Source: Anderseniella sp963700895 (GTDB taxonomy: Bacteria; Pseudomonadota; Alphaproteobacteria; Rhizobiales; Aestuariivirgaceae). Taken from it: DNA of 64,000 nucleotides. Shown piece after piece: positions 15,007-23,480 of the stretch; the first letter of the stretch is position 1, and every line of letters begins with the position of its first letter. The notes under the pieces were generated by a model, which was given only the letters and a program-made list of their open reading frames with translations, did no database searches and had not been told where the DNA came from. The DNA is taken from contig CAVOZI010000016.1 of the NCBI GenBank assembly GCA_963700895.1, positions 248,001 through 312,000 on the forward strand, written 5' to 3'. Position numbers and translations under genes: made by a program.

Positions 15007-15627
15007 ATGAACCACATTTCCACACTTATGACTTCGAATCCCGAGCAAACGCATCGAATCCGCTCCGTTACGAGGGCAGAGCGCACTCAGTTCGAAGCAG
15101 CCATGGCATTGGCTTTCAGCGCTGATCCCGCAGCACGTTGGGCATGGCCTGACCCGCTTCTTTTCCTGACAGTTTTCAGACCCTTGGTTACCCTCTTCGG
15201 CGGCAAGTCGTTTGATCATGGATCTGCCTTTGTCGTCGGGGACTACTTCGGGGTCGCGCAATGGCTGCCGCCCGGCGTCCTTCCTGACGACGAGCCGATT
15301 GCTAATCTTTTCGAGCAGACCATGACCGGACAGAAACTCGGGGATTTACTGTTTCTGTTTGAACAGATGGCCAGATTTCATCCGCAAGAGCCGCATTGCT
15401 ATATCCCGTTGATCGGGGTCGATCCGGCATTGCAGGGGCGCGGTCACGGATCGCGACTGATGCGGCATGGCCTGGCCGCCTGTGATCGAGACAGGCAGAT
15501 CGTCTATCTGGAAGCTACCAGTCCAACCAACCGACTTTTCTATGAGCGTCATGGTTTCCGTGTGCTGGGCGAGATTCGTTCTGCCGATTTACCGCCCATG
15601 TTCCCGATGCTGCGCGAGCCCAGGTAG
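15007..15627 (+). CDS. GNAT-family N-acetyltransferase
   Basis: This encodes 206 residues with GGAGGA before the start. The acetyl-CoA-binding motif is IGVDPALQGRGHGSRLM (R-G-x-G form) at about residue 137, followed by the beta5 strand VYLEATSPTNRLFYERHGF, the standard GNAT end. The N-terminal 50 residues place an acceptor-binding loop (FSADPAARWAWPDP). The substrate cannot be told. It is divergently transcribed from the winged-helix TolB-TPR gene, and a broken msrA gene begins 55 bases downstream. Confidence 0.85.
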   Translation: MNHISTLMTSNPEQTHRIRSVTRAERTQFEAAMALAFSADPAARWAWPDPLLFLTVFRPLVTLFGGKSFDHGSAFVVGDYFGVAQWLPPGVLPDDEPIANLFEQTMTGQKLGDLLFLFEQMARFHPQEPHCYIPLIGVDPALQGRGHGSRLMRHGLAACDRDRQIVYLEATSPTNRLFYERHGFRVLGEIRSADLPPMFPMLREPR

Positions 15628-15681
15628 TTCGTTCCTGCGGACGGCTTTCGTCTTGGGATGATTTTGATCAAGGAGCCGGAT

Positions 15682-15909
15682 ATGAGAGAGAGAACCGAAC
15701 GCGTCGTTCTCGCTGGTGGTTGCTCGTGGATCATGCAGCAACTGCTTCGCCAATGCGATGGCGTCATCTCAACGCGGGTACCCGGCCTGTACTTCTGCGG
15801 GCTTCACTGGATGCACACACAGGGATCAGGCCTGTTTTATGGCGTGGGCGATGACGCGGAGTACGTAGTCGATCACCTGATAGATCACCGCGAACCTGGC
15901 TTATGTTAG
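15682..15909 (+). pseudogene. Chimeric remnant: msrA start fused to FAD oxidoreductase end
   Basis: The ATG at 15682 keeps a good AAGGAG site and reads MRERTERVVLAGGCSWIMQQL then GVISTRV. This is the N-terminus of peptide methionine sulfoxide reductase MsrA, where GCFWG holds the catalytic Cys (here GCSW). At about 15779 it switches in frame to PGLYFCGLHWMHT, SGLFYGVGDDAEYV and DHL, the C-terminal end of a flavin-dependent oxidoreductase (the VPGLYFVGLHW segment after the last NAD/FAD fold). Neither enzyme could work: MsrA has lost most of its fold and the oxidoreductase its cofactor domains. It looks like a deletion joining two former genes. Confidence 0.65.
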
Positions 15910-16042
15910 CGTGACAATGCGGCCTGCTCGGTCGCCTCAAGAGACGGTAACCTTCGAGGATACAGCAACCATTCTTGTGGGGCTTCGGAACGGACCACTG
16001 ATGACGTGGATCAGACAGTCGGCACGTCGTCGATCCTAATTG

Positions 16043-16082
16043 GGGCGCAGCGTCATTCCGGGGGATGGTTGACGCTGCGCCC
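16043..16082. other. Perfect 13-bp inverted repeat
   Basis: GGGCGCAGCGTCA (16043-16055) and TGACGCTGCGCCC (16070-16082) are exact complements around a 14-base loop. It lies about 80 bases past the stop of the minus-strand gene at 16164. No T run follows on either strand, so it may protect an mRNA end or be a protein-binding or recombination site. Confidence 0.5.
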
Positions 16083-16163
16083 ACCCGCCTAACAGCCAGA
16101 ACGACCGCAAGGCGAGCCGAAATCAGCTTGAAAAGACCGCGAACCAGCTTGCTGATTGCGCGC

Positions 16164-16736
16164 TCACTTTTCGCGTGGTCCCGTCGGCACCATGATGTGC
16201 GCGTAAGGAGTACCCTTCCACATCACATAGGGTTCGCCGGTCGTGTAGTCCGTGGACACGCCGTCGAGAGAAGCGTTGTCCGGCACCAGCACCATGACAT
16301 GGGGGCCTTCAACGACCCACTGGTTGTCAGGTGTTTCAGCCGTCGCAAAGGGGTCAATGTTGCTCGCGCCTGCATCAGGCATATCGCCGGCCAGCATGTA
16401 GCCAAAGGCGACCTTGGTGGCCTGGAAATCCTTCTTGTTCAACCAGGCATCGGCCCAGCGCATCCACTCCGGATCAAGGCACATGGGCGAGGTGCCCGCA
16501 CCTTCATACGGGAAGCAGGTCCACGAACCTGAGCCCTCCTTGAGGACTTCGCCCTTCATGGTCATGACCTTGGCCGTTTCCGCGATATGCGAAGGCGCGG
16601 CACTCAGGGCACTGTCAATCAGGGCCTGCTTGTCATCTGCCAAGGATGCCGAACCGATGGCAAACGTGGTGGCTGCCGCCACGGCCAGGGTAAGACAATA
16701 CCGGGATTGCAGGTCGTTGGTTCGATTGAACATCAT
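16164..16736 (-). CDS. Conserved periplasmic hypothetical protein
   Basis: This encodes 190 residues with a strong GGGAGG ribosome site before MMFNRTND. A signal peptide ends near ASLAD. Conserved-looking features are SWTCFP, PMCLDPEWMRWADAW (two Cys, several Trp), FGYMLAGD, SNIDPFATAETPDNQWVVEGPHVMVLVPD and YVMWKGTPYAHIMVP. This matches a family of uncharacterised exported proteins I know from rhizobia and relatives. It stands alone on the minus strand, 100 bases downstream of the methyltransferase gene. Confidence 0.7.
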   Translation of the reverse strand: MMFNRTNDLQSRYCLTLAVAAATTFAIGSASLADDKQALIDSALSAAPSHIAETAKVMTMKGEVLKEGSGSWTCFPYEGAGTSPMCLDPEWMRWADAWLNKKDFQATKVAFGYMLAGDMPDAGASNIDPFATAETPDNQWVVEGPHVMVLVPDNASLDGVSTDYTTGEPYVMWKGTPYAHIMVPTGPREK

Positions 16737-16836
16737 TTTTCCTCCCTTGTTGATCCATCATGAATGGCAATTCAGTCGTAGGCGGCTAACTTGGTCGGCT
16801 AACCTGGCTGCACTGATCGCGGTCCGTGTTGCGCTA

Positions 16837-17796
16837 TCATTCCGCAGCGATTGCCTGCCGGGCCAGCCCCACCTGGCGAGCGATCTGACCGATGTGGCGA
16901 CTGTCAGTACCGCAGCATCCGCCCCATACGTGAATGTGTGGAAATCTCCTGGTGAGATCAGCCATCTGGCTGCCAAGCTCCACCGGGTCGCCATCTTCCA
17001 GGTGGCCCAGCTTGCACAATGACAGCGTATCCATGGCAACCGCGTTGGGCATGAAGCCACCCAGCCGCTTCGTCCAGCCACCGGCCGTCAATGCAGGATC
17101 GAACTCGCCCGGGTGAGTACAGTTGATCATGTAGTATGCGGGTGCGCTGCCGGTTGCTGCATCTACCTTTGCGATTGCCTCTTCCAGTGTTTCGCCGCCC
17201 GAAAGCCTGCCTCCCTGCTTCACGAAGAAGGAGATCACAACCGGCATTCCGGCGGCCTTGGCAGCACGGGCAACGCCAATCGCCTCCTCGGTTGAGGAGA
17301 AGGTCAATGCACTGATCTGATCGGCGCCACCCTTCTTGAAGGTGAGGACTTGTTCGGAGTGGTAATCCTCGGACTCCGCTGCATCTGGCGGACGGCCAAC
17401 ATTGTAAGCATCACCACGCGGCCCGATCACGCCACCAACGATCATCGGCGTTTCCGGCGTTTCGTACTCGCGAGCGAAATTCTTGTAGAACTCGATGCCG
17501 CGGATATTGATCTCTTCAAGCGCCTCGCGGGAATAGCCGATCAACTCGCCCCAATCCCGGCTGGCGCGATAATGCAGGCCCTCGTTGATGACGCCGAAGC
17601 CGTTGGACACCGCCGCCTCCACGAGTTTGCGATGGTAATCAGTCAGGCAGGCGAGCCCACGCTTGTCGTCGAGTAGTTCAAACAGGCAGAAGTGCCGAAG
17701 CTTGAACCCGTCGACATATTGCAGCCATGTCTCGATGCCTCCGCCACAAGTCATGTCGTGGCCGTTCAACTGCGGCAGCGTGCTATGACCGCTCAT
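16837..17796 (-). CDS. Homocysteine S-methyltransferase family protein
   Basis: This 319-residue zinc-dependent methyltransferase is of the BHMT/MmuM type. Zinc ligands are the Cys in INCTHPGEF and the Cys pair in WGGCCGTDSRHI. The N-terminus has GGGIETWLQY, the family's substrate-loop start, and the middle has MIVGGVIGPRGD. The start ATG overlaps the stop of the oxidoreductase gene as ATGA, so the two are translationally coupled. The family transfers methyl groups from S-methylmethionine, betaine or related donors to homocysteine. With the flavin oxidoreductase and a GlxA-type regulator as neighbours, breakdown of a methylated amine or sulfonium compound is plausible but unproven. Confidence 0.85.
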   Translation of the reverse strand: MSGHSTLPQLNGHDMTCGGGIETWLQYVDGFKLRHFCLFELLDDKRGLACLTDYHRKLVEAAVSNGFGVINEGLHYRASRDWGELIGYSREALEEINIRGIEFYKNFAREYETPETPMIVGGVIGPRGDAYNVGRPPDAAESEDYHSEQVLTFKKGGADQISALTFSSTEEAIGVARAAKAAGMPVVISFFVKQGGRLSGGETLEEAIAKVDAATGSAPAYYMINCTHPGEFDPALTAGGWTKRLGGFMPNAVAMDTLSLCKLGHLEDGDPVELGSQMADLTRRFPHIHVWGGCCGTDSRHIGQIARQVGLARQAIAAE

Positions 17797-19196
17797 GAGT
17801 GTGCCCCCGCCGGAACAATGTTCTGATTGAAGCGGAACATGTTGCCGGGATCGTACTTTGCCTTGATCCTGGCCAACCGGTCATAGCTGTCGCCAAACGC
17901 ATCCCGGGTCAGCCTACTGTCCTCGCCGTGGCCGGGGAAATTCAGGTACGCGCGGCCTTGATGGCCGAAGGGCTCGGCCCGGGACCAACTATCCCGTGCC
18001 CAGGCGATGTTGGCTGCGTCGTCGGCAGCGTCGGCCCAGACCCCGTCAGCCGAGTACATCCAGCCCATTGAGCGATCGCCGAAGGCCGTAGCTTCTGCTG
18101 GCACGGCCCGCACTGCGCGGCCCATATTCCATAGCGATGAGATTGTATTGGGTGACGGGGCCCGCGATGCATTTTCCATGGCCAGATCAATCATCGCGTC
18201 AGACAGATCGGTAAGGTAGCGCGCCTTCCAATAGCAGCGCATTTCTCCGAATGGGGTTTGCGCATCGAAGAGCCGCTGGATATCAGTGTAGGCCATCCGT
18301 CCTGAGAAATCGGTCACCAGCGGTCCGAGTTCGCGTAAGGGCTTGGCGAGCGTCTCCGCCGCCTCAGGCTCCCCAGTGGCGATGCCTACTAGCGCGAACA
18401 CCTTCTTGCCCCAAGCGTCACGCGGGAACCCTTCGTCTTCCGGCACGGTGGAAAACTCGCAGATCATCGCCAGGTCTTCGTCGTGCTCGGCGACGTAGTC
18501 GCGCCATGCGCGGATCGGCCCGGGTCCGTTCTCCAAGGCATAGATCGGCGCGATGAACAGGACTTCCGGGCCCACCGGGTGCAGCGCAAACTCGAAACGC
18601 ACCACGACGCCGAAATTCCCGCCACCCCCTTTGAGTGCCCATAGCAGGTCCGGATTGTCGTCGGCGCTGGCGCACACGAGCGCGCCGTCGGCCGTAACGA
18701 CATCGGCCGCGAGGAGATTGTCAATGGTCAGACCATGGCGACCACGAAGATATCCGAAACCACCAGACAGAGTGAGGCCCGCGACCCCCGTCTCGGAGAT
18801 CAGCCCACCCGGAGTGGCAAGGCCGAAGGTTTGTGTCTCTCGGTCTACCTCAGCCCACGTCGCGCCACCCTCCACCACGGCAACACGCCGGTCCGGGTCC
18901 ACATGCACAGCGCGCATCTGCGATAGATCAATCATAACGCCAGTGTCGCAAGCGGCGTGGCCGGCGACGTTATGGCCGCCACCGCGGATGGCGACGGGTA
19001 GGCCCTGCGCACGGGCGAAACGTACGGCCTGTATGACGTCTGCGGTTCCGAAACAGCGCGCGATGACTGTCGGTCGGCGATCGATCATCGCGTTCCACAG
19101 CTGGCGTGCCTCGTCGAAAGCAGCATCATTTTCGGTCAGGACGATCCCTGAGAAATCGGACTTAAGGTCGTCGATGGTGATGTTGTGGGCGTCCAT
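17793..19196 (-). CDS. FAD-binding oxidoreductase, berberine-bridge family
   Basis: This encodes 467 residues from the ATG at 19194-19196, which follows GGGAG. The FAD-binding PCMH domain carries AIRGGGHNVAGHAAC, where the His of RGGGHN is the usual covalent 8-alpha attachment. The second (Cys) attachment site of bicovalent members is replaced by SETGVAGLTLSGG, so single attachment is predicted. The FAD-4 region follows (LKGGGGNFGVVVRFEF), and the C-terminal BBE segment is RAYLNFPGHGEDSRLTRDAFG then LARIKAKYDPGNMFRFNQNI. The substrate is unknown; the family oxidises alcohols, sugars and amines. It is first gene of an operon with the methyltransferase and divergent from a GlxA-type regulator. 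Confidence 0.9.
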   Translation of the reverse strand: MDAHNITIDDLKSDFSGIVLTENDAAFDEARQLWNAMIDRRPTVIARCFGTADVIQAVRFARAQGLPVAIRGGGHNVAGHAACDTGVMIDLSQMRAVHVDPDRRVAVVEGGATWAEVDRETQTFGLATPGGLISETGVAGLTLSGGFGYLRGRHGLTIDNLLAADVVTADGALVCASADDNPDLLWALKGGGGNFGVVVRFEFALHPVGPEVLFIAPIYALENGPGPIRAWRDYVAEHDEDLAMICEFSTVPEDEGFPRDAWGKKVFALVGIATGEPEAAETLAKPLRELGPLVTDFSGRMAYTDIQRLFDAQTPFGEMRCYWKARYLTDLSDAMIDLAMENASRAPSPNTISSLWNMGRAVRAVPAEATAFGDRSMGWMYSADGVWADAADDAANIAWARDSWSRAEPFGHQGRAYLNFPGHGEDSRLTRDAFGDSYDRLARIKAKYDPGNMFRFNQNIVPAGAHS

Positions 19197-19269
19197 TGGG
19201 GGGCTCCCTGTCCACGGCATGCGTCAACCATCGGCGAACAGGTAATACCAGGAAAGTGGCATAAGAGAT

Positions 19270-19335
19270 GAAAACGTGCCTAAATTGACAAATGGCAAAG
19301 CCTAAAGCGACAGAAGCGTGCCGAAAATGACAGAA
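19270..19335. promoter_or_regulatory. Direct repeat, candidate GlxA-family operator
   Basis: CGTGCCTAAATTGACA (from 19275) and CGTGCCGAAAATGACA (from 19317) are direct repeats 42 bases apart, four helical turns. They lie in the divergent region between the oxidoreductase operon and the AraC/GlxA regulator, whose start codon lies within the second copy. AraC-type proteins often bind direct half-sites. Confidence 0.35.
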
Positions 19336-20406
19336 CCGAGCCGTCCCAAGGGCCGACGCCCCATCATCCTGCTTCTCGCCTCGCCCGAAACTTCGGCTAT
19401 GGTGCTTTACGGGCTCTACGACGTGTTGACGACCGTTGGCGGGATTTATCCCGAGCTGGTCAAGGGCACCCCCGAGCGCGAATTGCTCGATGTACGCATC
19501 GTTTCGGCAGATGGCCGCCCATTCACTTGTGTCGGCGACATCCCGGTGCGCCCCCATGCTGCACTCGCCGAGTTCCAACGACCCGGGCAGCTCCCGGACG
19601 CAGTCGTCGTTTGCGACATGTACGTTGCTGTAACGGCCGTGCCGACGGGCCGGTACCCCCGGGAATGCGCGTGGTTGAGAGACATGCACGCAGCCGGTGT
19701 TCTGCTCTCATCGGTGTGTTCCGGAGCGCTTGTGCTTGCCGATGCGGGCGTCTTGGACGGGCGCGATGCGACGGCTCATTGGGCCTACCGCGATATGTTC
19801 CATAACTATTATCCAAACGTCCATTTCCTCGATAGCGCAGCTCTATGCCTGACGGCTGAGGACGCCGGGATCGTGACCGCCGGTGCTGTCAGTGCGTGGC
19901 ATGACCTCGCCTTCTACCTTATTGCGCGGTATTGCGGCCATCGGCACGCGGTCGACACGGCCAAGGTCTTCTTGATGACAGACCATGTAGAAGGCCAGTC
20001 TCCTTATGCCGTCATGACCCGCCCGATGGAGGTCAAAGATGCCTTGATCGCCGAATGTCAGGCATGGATCGCCGAGAATTACGAGCTTGAAAACCCGGTT
20101 CAGCAGATGGTGGAGAGGTCAGGTTTGGGCGCCCGAACCTTCGCCAGACGGTTCAAGTCGGTCACCGGTTACAAGCCTATCGAATACGTGCAGGCCCTGC
20201 GGATCGAGGAGGCAAAGCAAGTGCTAGAGCGCGATCAGCGCCCCATCGACGATATCGCGAGCTCGGTCGGCTATGAAGACGGCTCTTCGTTTCGGCGGGT
20301 GTTCAAGAAACGAGTGGGCCTAACCCCGGCAGCCTATCGCAAGAAGTTTCAAAGCCTCGCTGCACTTGCCAGCAAGTTCTCGCTGGAACAGCCTACATCG
20401 AGATAA
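19318..20406 (+). CDS. GlxA-family (AraC-type) transcriptional regulator
   Basis: This encodes 362 residues; GTG at 19318 or ATG at 19327 (MTEPSRPKG) could start it. The N-terminal half is a DJ-1/PfpI-like domain (IILLLASPETSAMVLYG, DAVVVCDMYV, LLSSVCSGALVLADAGVLDGRDATAHW) with Cys in the nucleophile-elbow position. The C-terminal 100 residues are an AraC HTH pair (MVERSGLGARTFARRFKSVTGYKPIEYVQALRIEEAKQVLE, IDDIASSVGYEDGSSFRRVFKKRVGLTPAAYR). GlxA-type regulators often control catabolism of quaternary amines and amino acids. It is divergent from, and likely controls, the oxidoreductase-methyltransferase operon. Confidence 0.9.
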   Translation: MPKMTEPSRPKGRRPIILLLASPETSAMVLYGLYDVLTTVGGIYPELVKGTPERELLDVRIVSADGRPFTCVGDIPVRPHAALAEFQRPGQLPDAVVVCDMYVAVTAVPTGRYPRECAWLRDMHAAGVLLSSVCSGALVLADAGVLDGRDATAHWAYRDMFHNYYPNVHFLDSAALCLTAEDAGIVTAGAVSAWHDLAFYLIARYCGHRHAVDTAKVFLMTDHVEGQSPYAVMTRPMEVKDALIAECQAWIAENYELENPVQQMVERSGLGARTFARRFKSVTGYKPIEYVQALRIEEAKQVLERDQRPIDDIASSVGYEDGSSFRRVFKKRVGLTPAAYRKKFQSLAALASKFSLEQPTSR

Positions 20407-20593
20407 GGCGGAGGGCTGGCAGGACTGAGATGCAATCCAGCAGCTCCGGGCCCGGACCAGAAACCTCTTGTGGCTATCATAACAGTGTCCGAATGGTGGG
20501 AAATCGCGACCCTCAGTGGACATTGATGGGCCACAGCTCATGTTGGAATTTGCAGCGTACTGCTGATAGGTTTCTCATGCAGGGAGACCGATT

Positions 20594-22348
20594 GTGGAAA
20601 GACGACTTGCCGCCATACTGGCCGCGGACCTCGTAGGCTACAGCCGCCTCATGGGCATAGACGAGGCTGGAACACTCCAACGTTTTTCTGATCTGCGCCA
20701 CACAGTGCTGGATCCGCTAATCGCCAGGCACGGTGGTCGAACGGTGAAGCTTATGGGCGATGGGCTGCTGGTGGAATTTCCGAGCGCAGTAAACGCATTG
20801 AGCTGCGCAGTGGAATGGCTGGACGCCGTTTCGGGGCACCAGAAAGACGTGCCAGAAGATAGCCTTTTCAAGTTTCGTATCGGGCTCAACCTTGGCGACA
20901 TCATCGTCGAGGATGGAGACATCTACGGAGACGGGGTCAATCTCGCTGCTCGAATTGAGACCGAGGCCGATGCTGACAGCATTTGTGTTTCTGAGGCCAT
21001 ATACCAACAAGCAAAGGGCAAGCTGCCAGTGGCCTTCGAGGATCTGGGACAACGGACACTGAAGAACATTGCCGAGCCTGTGAGACTTTATCGCGTTCTC
21101 GGCACTGCAGCATCTCCGAAGACAGCCAATCTAACGCTGCCAGAAAAACCTTCGATCGCGGTCTTGCCATTTGACAACATGTCCACCGATCCGGAACAGG
21201 AGTATTTTGCTGACGGCGTCACTGAGGACATCATTACCGAACTCTCACGTTTCCCCAGCCTCTTCGTAATCGCGCGCAACTCAACCTTTTCCTATAAGGG
21301 CAAGTCTGTGGACCTTAAACAGGTCGGTCGCGACCTAGGTGTCCACTACATACTCGAGGGCAGCATTCGTCGCGCTGCCAACAGGGTGCGGATCACTGCT
21401 CAGCTCATCGACAGCACCAACGGTGCTCATGTCTGGGCTGAGCGATATGATCGTGAGTTGGAGGATATCTTCAACCTGCAGGAAGAAATCACACAAAATG
21501 TCGCCGGCGCCATTGCACCACAGATTGAGATGGCCGAACTGGCTCGTGTTCATTCGGGTAAAGCAACCAGGTTTTCTGGTTACGATCTGGCGCTGAAAGC
21601 ACAGGCTCTTTTTTATGATGCCATCCGTTCCGGCAACGTTGATCTGTACCAAGAGGCCATAGAAACCGCCAAGAAGGCGCTCTCAAAAGATCCGCGCTGT
21701 ACTCATGCGTTGTGGATTCTAGGTTGGGCCTATGGCGAGTCGTATCTGTACCGTTGGGGGCCTGATCCGGATCAAGCCCTCCAACTGGGCTGGGCCGTAA
21801 TGGAAAGGTTTTTCGAGATCGATTCGAATGATCCGCGTGCTCATATGGCTCGCGGTTTGATTCAGCATTTTCGAGGTGACTACGACAGCGCGCTCGACGA
21901 CCTGCGTCGTGCCTTCGAGCTCAATCCAAACTATGCCTTGAACCTGTTCACGATGGCTTGGTGTGAGTCGTTGACCGGCTTCACCAACGAGGCACGCGAA
22001 CATGCCGCGCTGGGGTTGCGACTAAGTCCGCGCGACAATGAAGTCTGGCTCGGTGTTGCATACCTGGCGCTGGCTCAGGCCGGGTTCGCAGATGGTGATT
22101 TCGAAGAAACACGCAAATGGGCTGCCTTGGCCATTCAGAAACATCCGCGAGCTCCAATCCGCCGGGCCCTGATGATTGCCTGCTGTATCCATGATGGGGA
22201 TGCTGAAGCTGCAAGAAGGCACGTTGAGTTTCTGAATTCATTCGCCCCGGCGTTCATTCCGAGCGTTTTGCAGGGCAACGTAGTTCTCTTCAAATTGCAG
22301 GAACACAATGCACTCCTCGCAGAAGGTTTGAGGAAGGCCGTTTACTAG
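20594..22348 (+). CDS. Class III adenylate cyclase - TolB-like - TPR protein
   Basis: This encodes 584 residues from a GTG at 20594 with AGGGAG seven bases upstream. The N-terminal cyclase domain is complete: metal Asp in LAADLVGYSRL and in KLMGDGLLVEF, and the transition-state pair Asn/Arg in YGDGVNLAARI. The TolB-like domain follows (PSIAVLPFDNMSTDPEQEYFADG, VIARNSTF, WAERYDRELEDIFNLQEEIT), then TPR-type helices (AHMARGLIQHFRGDYDSALDDLRRAFELNPNYAL). There is no membrane segment, so it is probably cytoplasmic. It would convert ATP to cAMP under control of an unknown ligand or partner. It is closely related to the protein at 32735 and shares its last two domains with that at 13327. Confidence 0.9.
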   Translation: MERRLAAILAADLVGYSRLMGIDEAGTLQRFSDLRHTVLDPLIARHGGRTVKLMGDGLLVEFPSAVNALSCAVEWLDAVSGHQKDVPEDSLFKFRIGLNLGDIIVEDGDIYGDGVNLAARIETEADADSICVSEAIYQQAKGKLPVAFEDLGQRTLKNIAEPVRLYRVLGTAASPKTANLTLPEKPSIAVLPFDNMSTDPEQEYFADGVTEDIITELSRFPSLFVIARNSTFSYKGKSVDLKQVGRDLGVHYILEGSIRRAANRVRITAQLIDSTNGAHVWAERYDRELEDIFNLQEEITQNVAGAIAPQIEMAELARVHSGKATRFSGYDLALKAQALFYDAIRSGNVDLYQEAIETAKKALSKDPRCTHALWILGWAYGESYLYRWGPDPDQALQLGWAVMERFFEIDSNDPRAHMARGLIQHFRGDYDSALDDLRRAFELNPNYALNLFTMAWCESLTGFTNEAREHAALGLRLSPRDNEVWLGVAYLALAQAGFADGDFEETRKWAALAIQKHPRAPIRRALMIACCIHDGDAEAARRHVEFLNSFAPAFIPSVLQGNVVLFKLQEHNALLAEGLRKAVY

Positions 22349-22435
22349 ACCACGGTGAAGGGATGCTGCTCATGTCCAAGTGAGAAAGAAGCCACCTCAA
22401 ATTTGACCTCAGACAGGCATCGCCTAAGATACGCC

Positions 22436-23440
22436 CGAGGGATCTCAGTGGTGGGAGGAACGCCAGTGGCTGTGTATGAGGGCTTTGCCGAACTTGAGAA
22501 GTATGGCTGGAGTGGATCGGGTGTAGCCGATGGCTATGTGAACCTGTTTTCCCCGGCGAGCGATCTCGCAATACCTGCCTTGATCGCTGACATTGAGCCA
22601 GGCCTGCGCGTCCTGGACTTGTGCTGTGGTCACGGCAATGTCACGCAAGCCCTGGTCGACGCAGGTGCCAATGTCGTCGGTGCCGACTTCTCAACCGCTA
22701 TGCTGAAGCATGCTCGACGGCGCGTGCCGGGTGGCGAGTTCATCGAGGCTGACCCACGCTGCCATCAGCCATCAGATCAAGTCGCTGGAACAAAATCTCG
22801 GGCAGGTTCTGTTTCATCGAAAAACCAGATCAGTCGAGCTGACAGATGCCGCCAAGGCTCTGTATGAGGACACTAGAAGAGCACTGGACATTCTGGACGA
22901 AGCCGTAAGTCGCTTTGAACAGGATAAAGACGATGCACCATTACGAGCATCCGTCGCGCCATCATTTGCGTCCCACTGGCTCTTGAAGCGGCTGTCCACT
23001 TTCCACCGGAATAACCCGGACATTCGCATTGAGGTCGATATCACCTCCAATGTTCAGGACCTGGCCGATAGCGGCTTTGACTTTGCCATTCGACATGGCG
23101 ATGGAACTTGGCGGGGACTCGAAGTCCAAAAATTGTTTGATGAAGAGCTTTGCGCAGTTGCTTCGCCATCGTTTGCTGAAACGCAAGAGCTAGACTTCGA
23201 CGATGCCCTCACCAGCAGCACCAGTTTGCTCACGGCATCGGTGAGGTCCGATGAATGGGCTGAGTGGCTGGGTGCGCAAGGGGTGAAGGGAGATGTTTCG
23301 TCTCGCCTGATCGTCTTCCCAACCCAGGCGCTTGCCCTGGATGGGGCGATAACAGGACTGGGAGTTGATGTGCTGCGGCCGTCAGGAACAACCACCGCGC
23401 CGACTACATGGACTTCAACGTCGCCATCTGAGCCACGATT
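22436..23440 (+). pseudogene. Chimeric remnant: methyltransferase start fused to LysR regulator
   Basis: The first part (about 22465-22752) encodes the N-terminal half of a class I methyltransferase, with the SAM motif RVLDLCCGHGNVTQALV and the acidic loop VVGADFSTAMLKHA. Near 22752 the sequence changes to the middle of a LysR regulator: THAAISHQIKSLEQNLGQVLFHR is the second half of its HTH. The effector domain follows (SFASHWLLKRLSTFH, DLADSGFDFAIRHGDG, SRLIVFPTQALALDGAITGLGV), in another frame. After GLGV (about 23365) a third fragment appears, whose best frame ends in NNHRADYMDFNVAI. Both genes are broken; no functional product is expected. Confidence 0.65.
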
Positions 23441-23480
23441 GCTGTTAAACTTTGAAATGTGGGGATGAGGGAAGCTGGTA

